A DNA stretch of 10,257 nt from Clostridia bacterium (GTDB lineage: Bacteria > Bacillota_A > Clostridia > TANB77 > CAG-508). Within the stretch, counting starts at the first letter, position 1; each line of letters starts with the position of its first letter. The stretch spans positions 1-10,257 of the forward strand of contig JAGATI010000047.1 of NCBI GenBank assembly GCA_017621295.1. The letters are read 5' to 3'. The notes below the pieces were generated by a model. The model saw only the letters and a program-made list of their open reading frames with translations, had not been told where the DNA came from and searched no databases. Positions 1-7,200 of the stretch are shown piece after piece. The position numbers and the translations under genes are program-made.

Positions 1-1
1 G

Positions 2-53
2 GGCGAGAGACATGTCTACACTCATTCTAGTAAACTACCCATTAAATATATAA
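2..53 (+). CDS. Possible 3' end of an upstream gene (frame uncertain)
   Basis: The first 57 bases are richer in G and C than what follows and could be the end of a gene lying off the left edge. Frame 3 is open to a TAA at 51-53 and would leave a 4-base gap to the next start, like the other short gaps in this cluster. Frame 2 is open to a TGA at 59-61, which overlaps the next ATG. Frame 1 ends in adjacent TAG and TAA codons at 28-33. Too little is present to choose a frame or recognise a family. Frame 3 is only slightly preferred, on spacing. Confidence 0.25.
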   Translation, partial: ARDMSTLILVNYPLNI

Positions 54-57
54 AATT

Positions 58-759
58 ATGAAATTTTTAATAAACAAAAGAATAGAAAATAAAATAAGAT
101 TATATAAATTCTTTCCAAAAGAAAAGGCAGATTTAGTAAATATAATAGCAAGTCTATTAAAGGATAAAATATATGACTTTAATTGTATTGACACATCTAA
201 TATAACAGATATGGCTTATTTGTTTCAATTTGCTTGTAGTAAAGCAGGAATGGAAAGAATTGGGTGTCAAATAAATGTTTCCACTTGGGATGTCAGTAAT
301 GTATATAATATGAGGGCATTATTTGCAAATTCAGTTATAGACATAAATCCTGGAATATCTGATTGGAATGTCAGTAAAGTAAGATATATGGAAAATATGT
401 TTAATTCAGTAGATAAATTTGATGCAAACTTAGAGAATTGGGATGTAAGCAATGTTGAGACAATGAACTTTATGTTTAGTAACTGTTATATTTTTAAAGG
501 AGAAGGATTAAAAAATTGGAATGTAAAAAATCTAACATATTCTTCATATATGTTCATTAGCTGTAAGACATTTAATGAAGACATAAGTAACTGGAATATA
601 GACAATATAAGATATATGCAGGGTATGTTCAATGGTTGTATCAGCTTCAATCAAAACTTAAGCAAATGGAAAATATATACAAGCATGACAAATATAGATA
701 AAGCATTCAGTAGTTGTTTAATACATAAATCAAATAAGCCACAAATAATATATTGTTAA
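58..759 (+). CDS. DUF285/BspA-type repeat protein, paralogue 1
   Basis: A 233-residue protein. Residues 1-75 form the module shared by all five paralogues: a start of the FLINKRI type, an FFP motif, a basic/aliphatic helix, then CIDTSNITDM, which resembles a degenerate first repeat. Six repeats follow, with their Trp at residues 77, 103, 128, 154, 179 and 204. The last repeats are eroded and the C-terminus is divergent. DUF285 (BspA-like) repeats are related to leucine-rich repeats and usually mediate protein or surface contacts. No signal peptide, lipobox or membrane segment is visible, so secretion by the usual BspA route is unlikely. The start follows an AT-rich leader without a Shine-Dalgarno sequence. 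The next gene begins 3 bases after the stop, so the two are probably co-transcribed. The fold family is clear; the role is unknown. Confidence 0.85.
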   Translation: MKFLINKRIENKIRLYKFFPKEKADLVNIIASLLKDKIYDFNCIDTSNITDMAYLFQFACSKAGMERIGCQINVSTWDVSNVYNMRALFANSVIDINPGISDWNVSKVRYMENMFNSVDKFDANLENWDVSNVETMNFMFSNCYIFKGEGLKNWNVKNLTYSSYMFISCKTFNEDISNWNIDNIRYMQGMFNGCISFNQNLSKWKIYTSMTNIDKAFSSCLIHKSNKPQIIYC

Positions 760-762
760 CAT

Positions 763-1551
763 ATGAGACATATAAATGAATTTCTTGTAAATAAGAAGAT
801 AAATAAGAGAATAGATCAAACTCATCATTATATATATTTTCCTGATAACATAGGAAATCTTCGCAAGGCAATAGAAGAATTAGTATGCAAAAATGAATAT
901 GACTTTAATTGTATTGACACATCTAAAATAACAGATATGTCATATCTATTTGAAGACATAAATATATATAAGCCATTGCAAAGTAAGATAGATGTTTCAG
1001 AATGGGATGTCAGCAATGTTGTAGATATGCATCATATGTTTTATGATTGTAAGAATTTTGATTGTGATCTCAGTAATTGGAATGTAAGCAAATGCACTAA
1101 TATGAGAGGAATGTTTGAAGGTTGTTCAAAATTCAAAGGCACAGGATTGTCAAATTGGGATGTAAGCAACGTTGAAAATATGTCTCATATGTTTTGTGAC
1201 TGTCATGAATTTGAAGGAGATGTAAGCAATTGGAATACAGGTAAAGTAATAACAATGTCAAGATTGTTCTATGATTGTTATAAGTTCAATTCAGATCTAA
1301 GTAAGTGGAATGTCAGTAAAGTTAAGAAAATGAATTCTACATTTAGTGGTTGTAGAGAATTCAATTCAAACATAAGCAATTGGAATGTCAGCAATGTTGA
1401 AAAAATGAACAATTTATTTAAAGACTGCATAAATTTCAATCAAAATTTAGACAACTGGAATGTTGTAAAGCCAAGGCAGACATATAATATGGAATTCATA
1501 TTTGATAATTGTCCACTTGAAGTTAATCCACCAAAATGGTATATAGATTGA
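763..1551 (+). CDS. DUF285/BspA-type repeat protein, paralogue 2
   Basis: A 262-residue protein with the shared N-terminal module (FLVNKKI, then YFP, then CIDTSKITDMSYLF). Seven repeats follow, with Trp at residues 81, 106, 132, 157, 182, 207 and 232, so the 25-residue period is nearly perfect. Most repeats keep the central Cys (for example MFYDCKNFD), which would stack as a cysteine ladder in a solenoid. The C-terminus (PPKWYID) resembles that of paralogue 5 (VPMWYVD), which suggests a shared C-terminal cap. A 43-base stretch (897-939) matches paralogue 1 (171-213) at all but one position, pointing to recent duplication or gene conversion. The stop is TGA, so TGA is not recoded here. The stop overlaps the first copy of a 31-bp tandem repeat. 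No export signal is seen; function unknown. Confidence 0.86.
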   Translation: MRHINEFLVNKKINKRIDQTHHYIYFPDNIGNLRKAIEELVCKNEYDFNCIDTSKITDMSYLFEDINIYKPLQSKIDVSEWDVSNVVDMHHMFYDCKNFDCDLSNWNVSKCTNMRGMFEGCSKFKGTGLSNWDVSNVENMSHMFCDCHEFEGDVSNWNTGKVITMSRLFYDCYKFNSDLSKWNVSKVKKMNSTFSGCREFNSNISNWNVSNVEKMNNLFKDCINFNQNLDNWNVVKPRQTYNMEFIFDNCPLEVNPPKWYID

Positions 1552-1704
1552 AATTTTTAAATGTTGTTACTATAAAAATTGAAAATTTTAAATGTTGTTA
1601 CTATAAAAATTGAAAATTTTAAATGTTGTTACTATAAAAATTGAAAATTTTAAATGTTGTTACTATAAAAATTGAAAATTTTAAATGTTGTTACTATATT
1701 TGTA
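1550..1704 (+). repeat. Five tandem 31-bp direct repeats
   Basis: The gap between paralogues 2 and 3 is five head-to-tail 31-bp units starting at 1550, 1581, 1612, 1643 and 1674. Each runs gaaaattttaaatgttgtta followed by ctataaaaatt. Copy 1 has one substitution (an a to t in the A/T run) and overlaps the stop codon of the preceding gene. Copies 2-4 are identical. Copy 5 matches until 1698 and then changes to tttgta. There are no spacers, so this is not a CRISPR array. The 31-bp period is close to three helical turns, so any protein site or A-tract bend would repeat on one face of the helix. Possible roles are an iteron-like protein-binding array, a transcriptional control region, or simple slippage expansion. 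Confidence 0.95.
1671..1702 (+). promoter_or_regulatory. Candidate Bacteroidota-type promoter in the last repeat
   Basis: ATTG at 1671-1674 and TATATTTG at 1695-1702 are separated by 20 bases. This fits the known Bacteroidota primary sigma pattern (TTTG/TTG at -33, 19-21 bases, TAnnTTTG at -7). Transcription would start near 1709, about 25 bases before the ATG at 1734. The earlier repeats carry the same upstream box but have tataaaaa in place of TATATTTG, so only the last copy makes the full match. Chance matches are easier in DNA this AT-rich. Confidence 0.5.
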
Positions 1705-1733
1705 TTGAATAAGCAATTAAAGTAGATATAAAT

Positions 1734-2474
1734 ATGAAATATTGTTTTCTTGTAAACAAAAGAATATCAACAACTATAAGTCAAGACTATAAGGCTAATT
1801 ATAAGTATTTTCCAATGCATAAGAGTGATCTTATGGACATAATGAGAAATCTTATAAGCAATAAGATATATGACTTAAATTGTATTGACACATCAATGAT
1901 ATCTGATATGTCTAATTTATTTGGTACAATACCAAATTTGTCAAAAATTGATCAAGAAAGCATAGATATAAGCAATTGGAATGTAAGTAATGTTAGAAAT
2001 ATGTCTTATATGTTCAATTGCTTAAAGTTTTTTAATGGTGATTTAAGCAATTGGGATGTAAGTAGAGTAATATGGATGGACAATATGTTTCATAATTGTC
2101 GTGCATTCAACCAGCCATTAGGAAGTTGGAATGTTGAAAATGTAAAGAGCATGGAATATATGTTCAGTGGTTGTACAATGTTCAATCAAAACTTAAATGA
2201 TTGGAATGTAAGTAATGTAGAGAATATGTCAAGAATGTTCTATATGTGTGAGTTCTTTAACAGTCCATTAGATAAATGGAATATGAAGAATGTCAAGTAT
2301 GTTGCATATATGTTTTCAAATTGCCATAGATTCAATCAATCATTGAATAGTTGGGATTTGACAAATGTAAGATCTATATTGAATATGTTTTCAAATTGTC
2401 ATAAACTAGATAGAGACAATGTGAGATTTAACATAAACAGTTCGTTTAGTAATTTAGATATGTTTAGTACTTAA
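1734..2474 (+). CDS. DUF285/BspA-type repeat protein, paralogue 3
   Basis: A 246-residue protein, the first gene after the tandem-repeat region and its candidate promoter. The shared N-terminal module (FLVNKRI, YFP, then LNCIDTSMISDMSNLF) covers about residues 1-80. Six repeats follow at an exact 25-residue period, with Trp at 82, 107, 132, 157, 182 and 207. Repeats 3-6 carry the FNQPL / FNQNL / FNSPL / FNQSL variant, shared mostly with paralogue 4 and typical of bacterial DUF285 proteins. The C-terminal tail of about 20 residues is polar and divergent. Paralogue 4 begins 5 bases after the stop, so they are probably one transcript. No signal peptide is present. It is confidently a member of the repeat family, but its job is unknown. 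Confidence 0.87.
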   Translation: MKYCFLVNKRISTTISQDYKANYKYFPMHKSDLMDIMRNLISNKIYDLNCIDTSMISDMSNLFGTIPNLSKIDQESIDISNWNVSNVRNMSYMFNCLKFFNGDLSNWDVSRVIWMDNMFHNCRAFNQPLGSWNVENVKSMEYMFSGCTMFNQNLNDWNVSNVENMSRMFYMCEFFNSPLDKWNMKNVKYVAYMFSNCHRFNQSLNSWDLTNVRSILNMFSNCHKLDRDNVRFNINSSFSNLDMFST

Positions 2475-2479
2475 TATAT

Positions 2480-3211
2480 ATGAAGCAACGTTTTCTCATA
2501 AATAAAAAGATATCAAATAAGATAGTACAACATTCTATTTGTGAGTATTTTCCCAATAATAAGAATGATCTCATAAATATAATAAAGAATCTTATAGATC
2601 AAAAGATATATAATCTGAATTGTATTGATGTCAGTAAGATACAAGATATGTCTTATTTGTTTGGTGTCAACATACTTTTGACAAAAGACATATTAAAAGT
2701 AATAGATATAAGTAATTGGTATGTAAATAATGTAATAGACATGAGCTATATGTTTGAAGATTGTGAAAGCTTCAATTGTGACATTAGTAATTGGGATGTA
2801 AGTAATGTGACAAACATGGATAGAATGTTTAGCGGTTGTAAGAAATTCAATCAAGATATAAGTGGTTGGGATGTAAGTAATGTGATAGACATGTCTCATA
2901 TGTTTGAAGGGTGTGAAAATTTCAATCAACCATTGAATGATTGGGATGTGTCCAATGTTGAAGATATGTCTGGTATGTTTAGTGGATGTAAGAAGTTCAA
3001 TCAACCTCTATATAAGTGGAATATGAAGTCTGTAAGATATTTAGAACATATGATGTTTGGTTGTGACAGTTTCAATCAACCATTGAATGATTGGAATTTG
3101 TCAAATGCAATATCCGTAAATAGTATGTTTAGCAGATGTTCTAAGTTAAATAAGAGCTACATATTGTTTAAGTTAAATGACAATTTGAAATATGAATATA
3201 TGTTGAACTAA
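2480..3211 (+). CDS. DUF285/BspA-type repeat protein, paralogue 4
   Basis: A 243-residue protein with the shared N-terminal module ([26 protein letters not shown]). Six regular repeats follow, with Trp at 80, 105, 130, 155, 180 and 205. Repeats 2-4 are the cleanest in the window (WDVSNVTNMDRMF, WDVSNVIDMSHMF, WDVSNVEDMSGMF), each followed by a Gly-Cys turn and FNQ. Their closeness at DNA level also creates a 103-codon antisense open frame, which is a by-product of the repeats. The gene sits 5 bases after paralogue 3 and 12 bases before paralogue 5, with no Shine-Dalgarno sequence. No secretion or membrane signals are seen. A protein-binding solenoid is the likely structure; the partner is unknown. 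Confidence 0.87.
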   Translation: MKQRFLINKKISNKIVQHSICEYFPNNKNDLINIIKNLIDQKIYNLNCIDVSKIQDMSYLFGVNILLTKDILKVIDISNWYVNNVIDMSYMFEDCESFNCDISNWDVSNVTNMDRMFSGCKKFNQDISGWDVSNVIDMSHMFEGCENFNQPLNDWDVSNVEDMSGMFSGCKKFNQPLYKWNMKSVRYLEHMMFGCDSFNQPLNDWNLSNAISVNSMFSRCSKLNKSYILFKLNDNLKYEYMLN

Positions 3212-3223
3212 CACATATATGAT

Positions 3224-4108
3224 ATGAAAGCAAACAGATTCTTAGTTAATAGTAAAATAGTCAATAGCATATCAAATTATAGATATTCTCCAGATACAAA
3301 GGAAGAGTTGCAAGCTATAATATTGATGCTTATAGATAGAAATGAATATGACTTAAATTGTATTGATGTATCTAAGATAACAGATATGAATTCTCTATTT
3401 AGAGATCTTGCATTTAAGATAAGTTATACAAAATTTGAAAATATAGACATAAGCAATTGGGATGTAAGCAATGTAGTAGACATGGGATATATGTTCTATA
3501 ATTTCAATACATTCAATTCTGACATAAGTGGTTGGGATGTAAGAAATGTTGAAATTATGTCAAATATGTTCTATGGATGTAAGAAGTTCAATCAAGATTT
3601 AAGTAAATGGAATGTTTGTAATGTAATAGCAACAGACAATATGTTCAATAGTTGCTATAGCTTTAATTGTAATTTGAATAGTTGGAATGTGAGTAAAGTG
3701 GAGGATATGCACAATATGTTCATAAGATGCTATGCTTTAAAAGATTCTGACTTTTCTAATTGGAATACATCTAATGTTAAAGCAATGGGATATATGTTTT
3801 CTAATTGTAGACTTTTTGAAGGAAAGGGATTAGAAAACTGGGATGTAAGCAATGTTGTATATATGAACTATATGTTCTTTGAATGTGAGAATTTCAATGC
3901 TGACATATCTAAATGGAATGTTGAGTATCTAAAAGAAATGGATTCAATGTTCAATGGTTGCAATAAGTTCAGCTATGACCTAAGCAATTGGAATCTACCA
4001 AGAGTAAAGAATATGAATTGGACATTTGTAAATTGTAATTCACTTAAGTCAGTACCTATGTGGTATGTTGATGCTCTACATAATACATTAAGAAAAGTTA
4101 AGATATAG
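3224..4108 (+). CDS. DUF285/BspA-type repeat protein, paralogue 5 (longest)
   Basis: A 294-residue protein, the longest of the five because it has eight repeats, with Trp at residues 79, 104, 129, 154, 180, 206, 231 and 256. Repeats 4 and 5 each have one extra residue before the following Trp (SDFSNW, GKGLENW), as also seen in paralogues 1 and 2. The N-terminal module is conserved ([23 protein letters not shown]). The C-terminus (VPMWYVD plus a basic tail) resembles that of paralogue 2. The start at 3224 is chosen because the ATG at 3219 meets a stop two codons later. This is the only gene here ending in TAG; reading through it would add 15 residues before a TAA at 4151. No export signal is visible. 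Confidence 0.86.
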   Translation: MKANRFLVNSKIVNSISNYRYSPDTKEELQAIILMLIDRNEYDLNCIDVSKITDMNSLFRDLAFKISYTKFENIDISNWDVSNVVDMGYMFYNFNTFNSDISGWDVRNVEIMSNMFYGCKKFNQDLSKWNVCNVIATDNMFNSCYSFNCNLNSWNVSKVEDMHNMFIRCYALKDSDFSNWNTSNVKAMGYMFSNCRLFEGKGLENWDVSNVVYMNYMFFECENFNADISKWNVEYLKEMDSMFNGCNKFSYDLSNWNLPRVKNMNWTFVNCNSLKSVPMWYVDALHNTLRKVKI

Positions 4109-4113
4109 TCATA

Positions 4114-4121
4114 TATATTTG
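4114..4121 (+). promoter_or_regulatory. Isolated TATATTTG box upstream of the sheath gene
   Basis: An exact TAnnTTTG match lies just after the last repeat-protein gene, 111 bases before the sheath start. What follows (ttgtattatataag) resembles what follows the TATATTTG at 1695 (tattgaataag). No TTG lies at the usual upstream distance, so this is weaker than the 1671-1702 candidate. It could serve the sheath gene with a leader of about 100 bases. Confidence 0.3.
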
Positions 4122-4187
4122 TTGTATTATATAAGTCTTAGATTTACACATAATAAAAATAAAGCATAATCCTTTGGTAGTGAAAAT

Positions 4188-4218
4188 GATTATTTTTATC
4201 TAAATTAAGAAAATAATC
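4188..4218 (+). promoter_or_regulatory. Hairpin in the sheath-gene leader
   Basis: A perfect 9-bp inverted repeat: GATTATTTT at 4188-4196 pairs with AAAATAATC at 4210-4218 around a 13-base loop. It is AT-rich and so only moderately stable, and no T-run follows, so it is not a convincing terminator. It ends 14 bases before the sheath ATG, where an RNA structure or operator could affect initiation. The rest of the 124-base gap (4109-4232) shows nothing recognisable beyond the TATATTTG box. Confidence 0.4.
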
Positions 4219-4232
4219 TAAGATTTAATATA

Positions 4233-7200
4233 ATGGCAATTCCTGTACATTTGCAGAGTTTCAAATCTGCTGGAATTTACAGAGTAGTATTTGACAAATC
4301 TACCGTTTTACAACAGGATTCGGCAACATTACGTATGGTTGTAGGATTTTCTCCAGTTGGTCCATTCAACACTCCTACATATGTCCGTAGCGTTGGGGAA
4401 TTTAGAGCATTATATGGTGACAGATCAAAGACACAAGAAAAGCGCGGTAATTTCTTCCATGCAATGGCTATTCAAATGTTGGCAGCCGGTCCTATACTTT
4501 GTCTTAACCTAAAGAAGTTTGAAAACGAAAAGGTTGGTGGTTCTCAAATTGACACCACATTCAACACTGCTTATGCTGTAAATCCTATTGAAATTCCTGT
4601 AGAAGACATCTACGACACAACAAGATTCTGGGAGTTATCTGCAGATAAGTTGAATGATATTCGGGGAGCAGAATATATCAATATAGCTACAACAGACAAT
4701 AAGAACAATTCTGGTACATTCTTCATTCGTAAGGCATCTGGAAGTAAGGTAAGCTCTTATGACATAACTGTTCGTGACTGGTATTCTGATGCTCATGAGG
4801 ATATTCCTGAGTACTTACAAGGCAAAGAAAATCAGAAGATGTCAGCATTCATGGCTGAGGTCTATGTTTTTGGTGGACGCTTTACAGCAGATCAAGTATT
4901 AGCTTCTTCTTCTCTTAAGAAGTATTTTGAAGTCAATGTTGATGGTAAGCTTGTTTTGAAGCAATACATAACAAATGCATTTGGTGATTATATTGACACT
5001 CTTGATGCCCTATACTTTGATGAGACATCTGGTGCTATTGGACATTATGTTGGTTCACTTATTCCTGGTTTGAGAGATAAGAATGGTGTATATCAATCTC
5101 TTGATGTAGTATTCAATCAAGATCAATCAACACATAATATGATGATGTCATTCAATGTTGATATGCTTGAGGAAGATGGTACTGCACAAATTGACTTATC
5201 TGGTGCATACAACATTTCTACTCATGATAATGGAAATCAACATGATCAAGGTCATAAGTTTGCTGCTTCTAATGTTCCTTATGGAGCTAAGCCACTTTGT
5301 CTTGATGACATATTTGATGGTATAGCGGTATCTAACTTGCTTGGTAACAATAACTCACCTATTGTATCTGATGTAGTTGAATTCCAAACATCTATATATA
5401 CAGATGATGGTGTAGTTAAGCATGACTTATCATATCAAGGAACTAAGAAAATTACTGGTACACTTTATGTAAGTCATATATCTGGTTCTAACATTACACT
5501 TTCTCATGTTGGCAACAATGGTCAAAATCAAATTACTGTTGATTGTGCAGGTGCTGATGATGTGAACTATATATTATATCAACTTGGTGCTGCTTATGAA
5601 TATAAGCATGCTAATGAGGATCATACAGGTGTAGTTACTGAGTACATTCCTTATGAATCAGGTCTTGGTACATACTTTGAAGGTGTGAATGCATATGATC
5701 TTCCAAACAACCTGCAAGGTCCTAAGAAGATAATTACTTCTATTTCTCGTAACATTAAGACTGATGATGACATCATTCTTCTTGGTGGAAATAAAGTTAA
5801 GTGTACTATTGAGGATGTATACATCACTACTAAGTCTCAATATAAGAGCACATTAGTTGGTGCATCTGTAAAAGTTGTAAGTGATGAAGAATATTCTAAG
5901 ATGCTTAAGAATGCTGGATATGACAGTGCTGATGCTCTTGATCGTGCACAATTCATATCTATCAATGAATATAAAGATACATCTGACAAAAATCCTGTAG
6001 AAGCTGCTAAATATCGTGCATATTCAGAAATTGTTGCTTATCAAAAGTACAATTATGTATCTGGTGTACAACTTTCTGATGGTACAGTAACATATAGAAT
6101 TGATGATGCTACAGAGAATGAAGATGGTACAACAATTGGTGGCGTTAAGATTCTTGATGCTAATGGTGATCAAATGATACCAAAAGATACATTCTATACT
6201 GTAGTAAATGATGTATTATATTTCTTAGAAGAAGTTGATGGTGTTCATAAGTTTACTGATTCTCTTGGTATTATATGGCATGAAGTTGGTGACTTACATT
6301 CAGAGAAGTTAAACTATACAAACTCAGCTACTAATGAGAAGGCTAATACTACAGTAACTTGTCCTGGTCATCTATATTTCCATACTATCATTCCTTGTGA
6401 TGAATTTAATAAGAAAGCTGCAACTGATACAGACTATGAGGGATATGACATCAACAATGGTGAGTGGAAAGCCGTAAAGGATAATACTACAACATATGAA
6501 TCATTGACCAACAAAGCTGGATGGAAGCCATGCTATGATATTACAAAATATTATTTGATTACAGATGCTGAACTTCTTGCTTATGAACCTTATAAGTACA
6601 TCAATCGTATTTCAGTTGATGACTATAATAAGTTATCTAAGAAGGATGAATCCGCTGCTAACAACTATCGTGCTGGATATGATGTTGTGGCTTATCAAAA
6701 GTACGATTATGTATGTCATTGGTCTAAAGCTGTAGATGGCAGTGATCTAAATGATGTTGCTGGTGGAAATGCTAAAGTTGACTTAAGCTTTACCGACACT
6801 ACAATGCAAAATATTGTAGTTGCTACTGATGGTACATTTACATATAATGGAATTAAGTTCCATCTTGTAATTGATAAGACTTGCAATAAGTTACTATATG
6901 CACATTCAGTAATATCTGTAGAGGTATATGAAGGTCTTGATGATTATGCAGGTTGGAAAGCTATATATCAGATAACTTATTACTATCGTATAATCACAGC
7001 TACTGCATATGGTTTGCTACCTAAACTTGGTGAAGGTGTAACAGAGAATAAGTTTGTATCTTATCAAGATGCAACAAATCCATATTCTAAGTGGAGTGTA
7101 TATCAATGGATCAATGGTTCTATTATGACTAATGAATCTTGGAATGTATATGGTTCTGCTGTAACATTCATCAATGTTGATCAAACAGTATGGACACTTG

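Noticed and set aside
1550..1704. CRISPR array
   Set aside because: The 31-bp units are directly adjacent with no spacers, and there are no cas genes nearby.
2693..3004. A 103-codon open frame on the minus strand inside paralogue 4
   Set aside because: It is antisense to the most regular DUF285 repeats, and its translation repeats with the same 25-residue period. It is a shadow of the repeat DNA, with no start context or homology.
58..4108. Mycoplasma or Bacteroidetes chromosomal surface-protein cluster
   Set aside because: The repeat family alone would allow this, but TGA acts as a stop, export signals are absent, and the adjacent sheath and tube genes indicate a phage or prophage.
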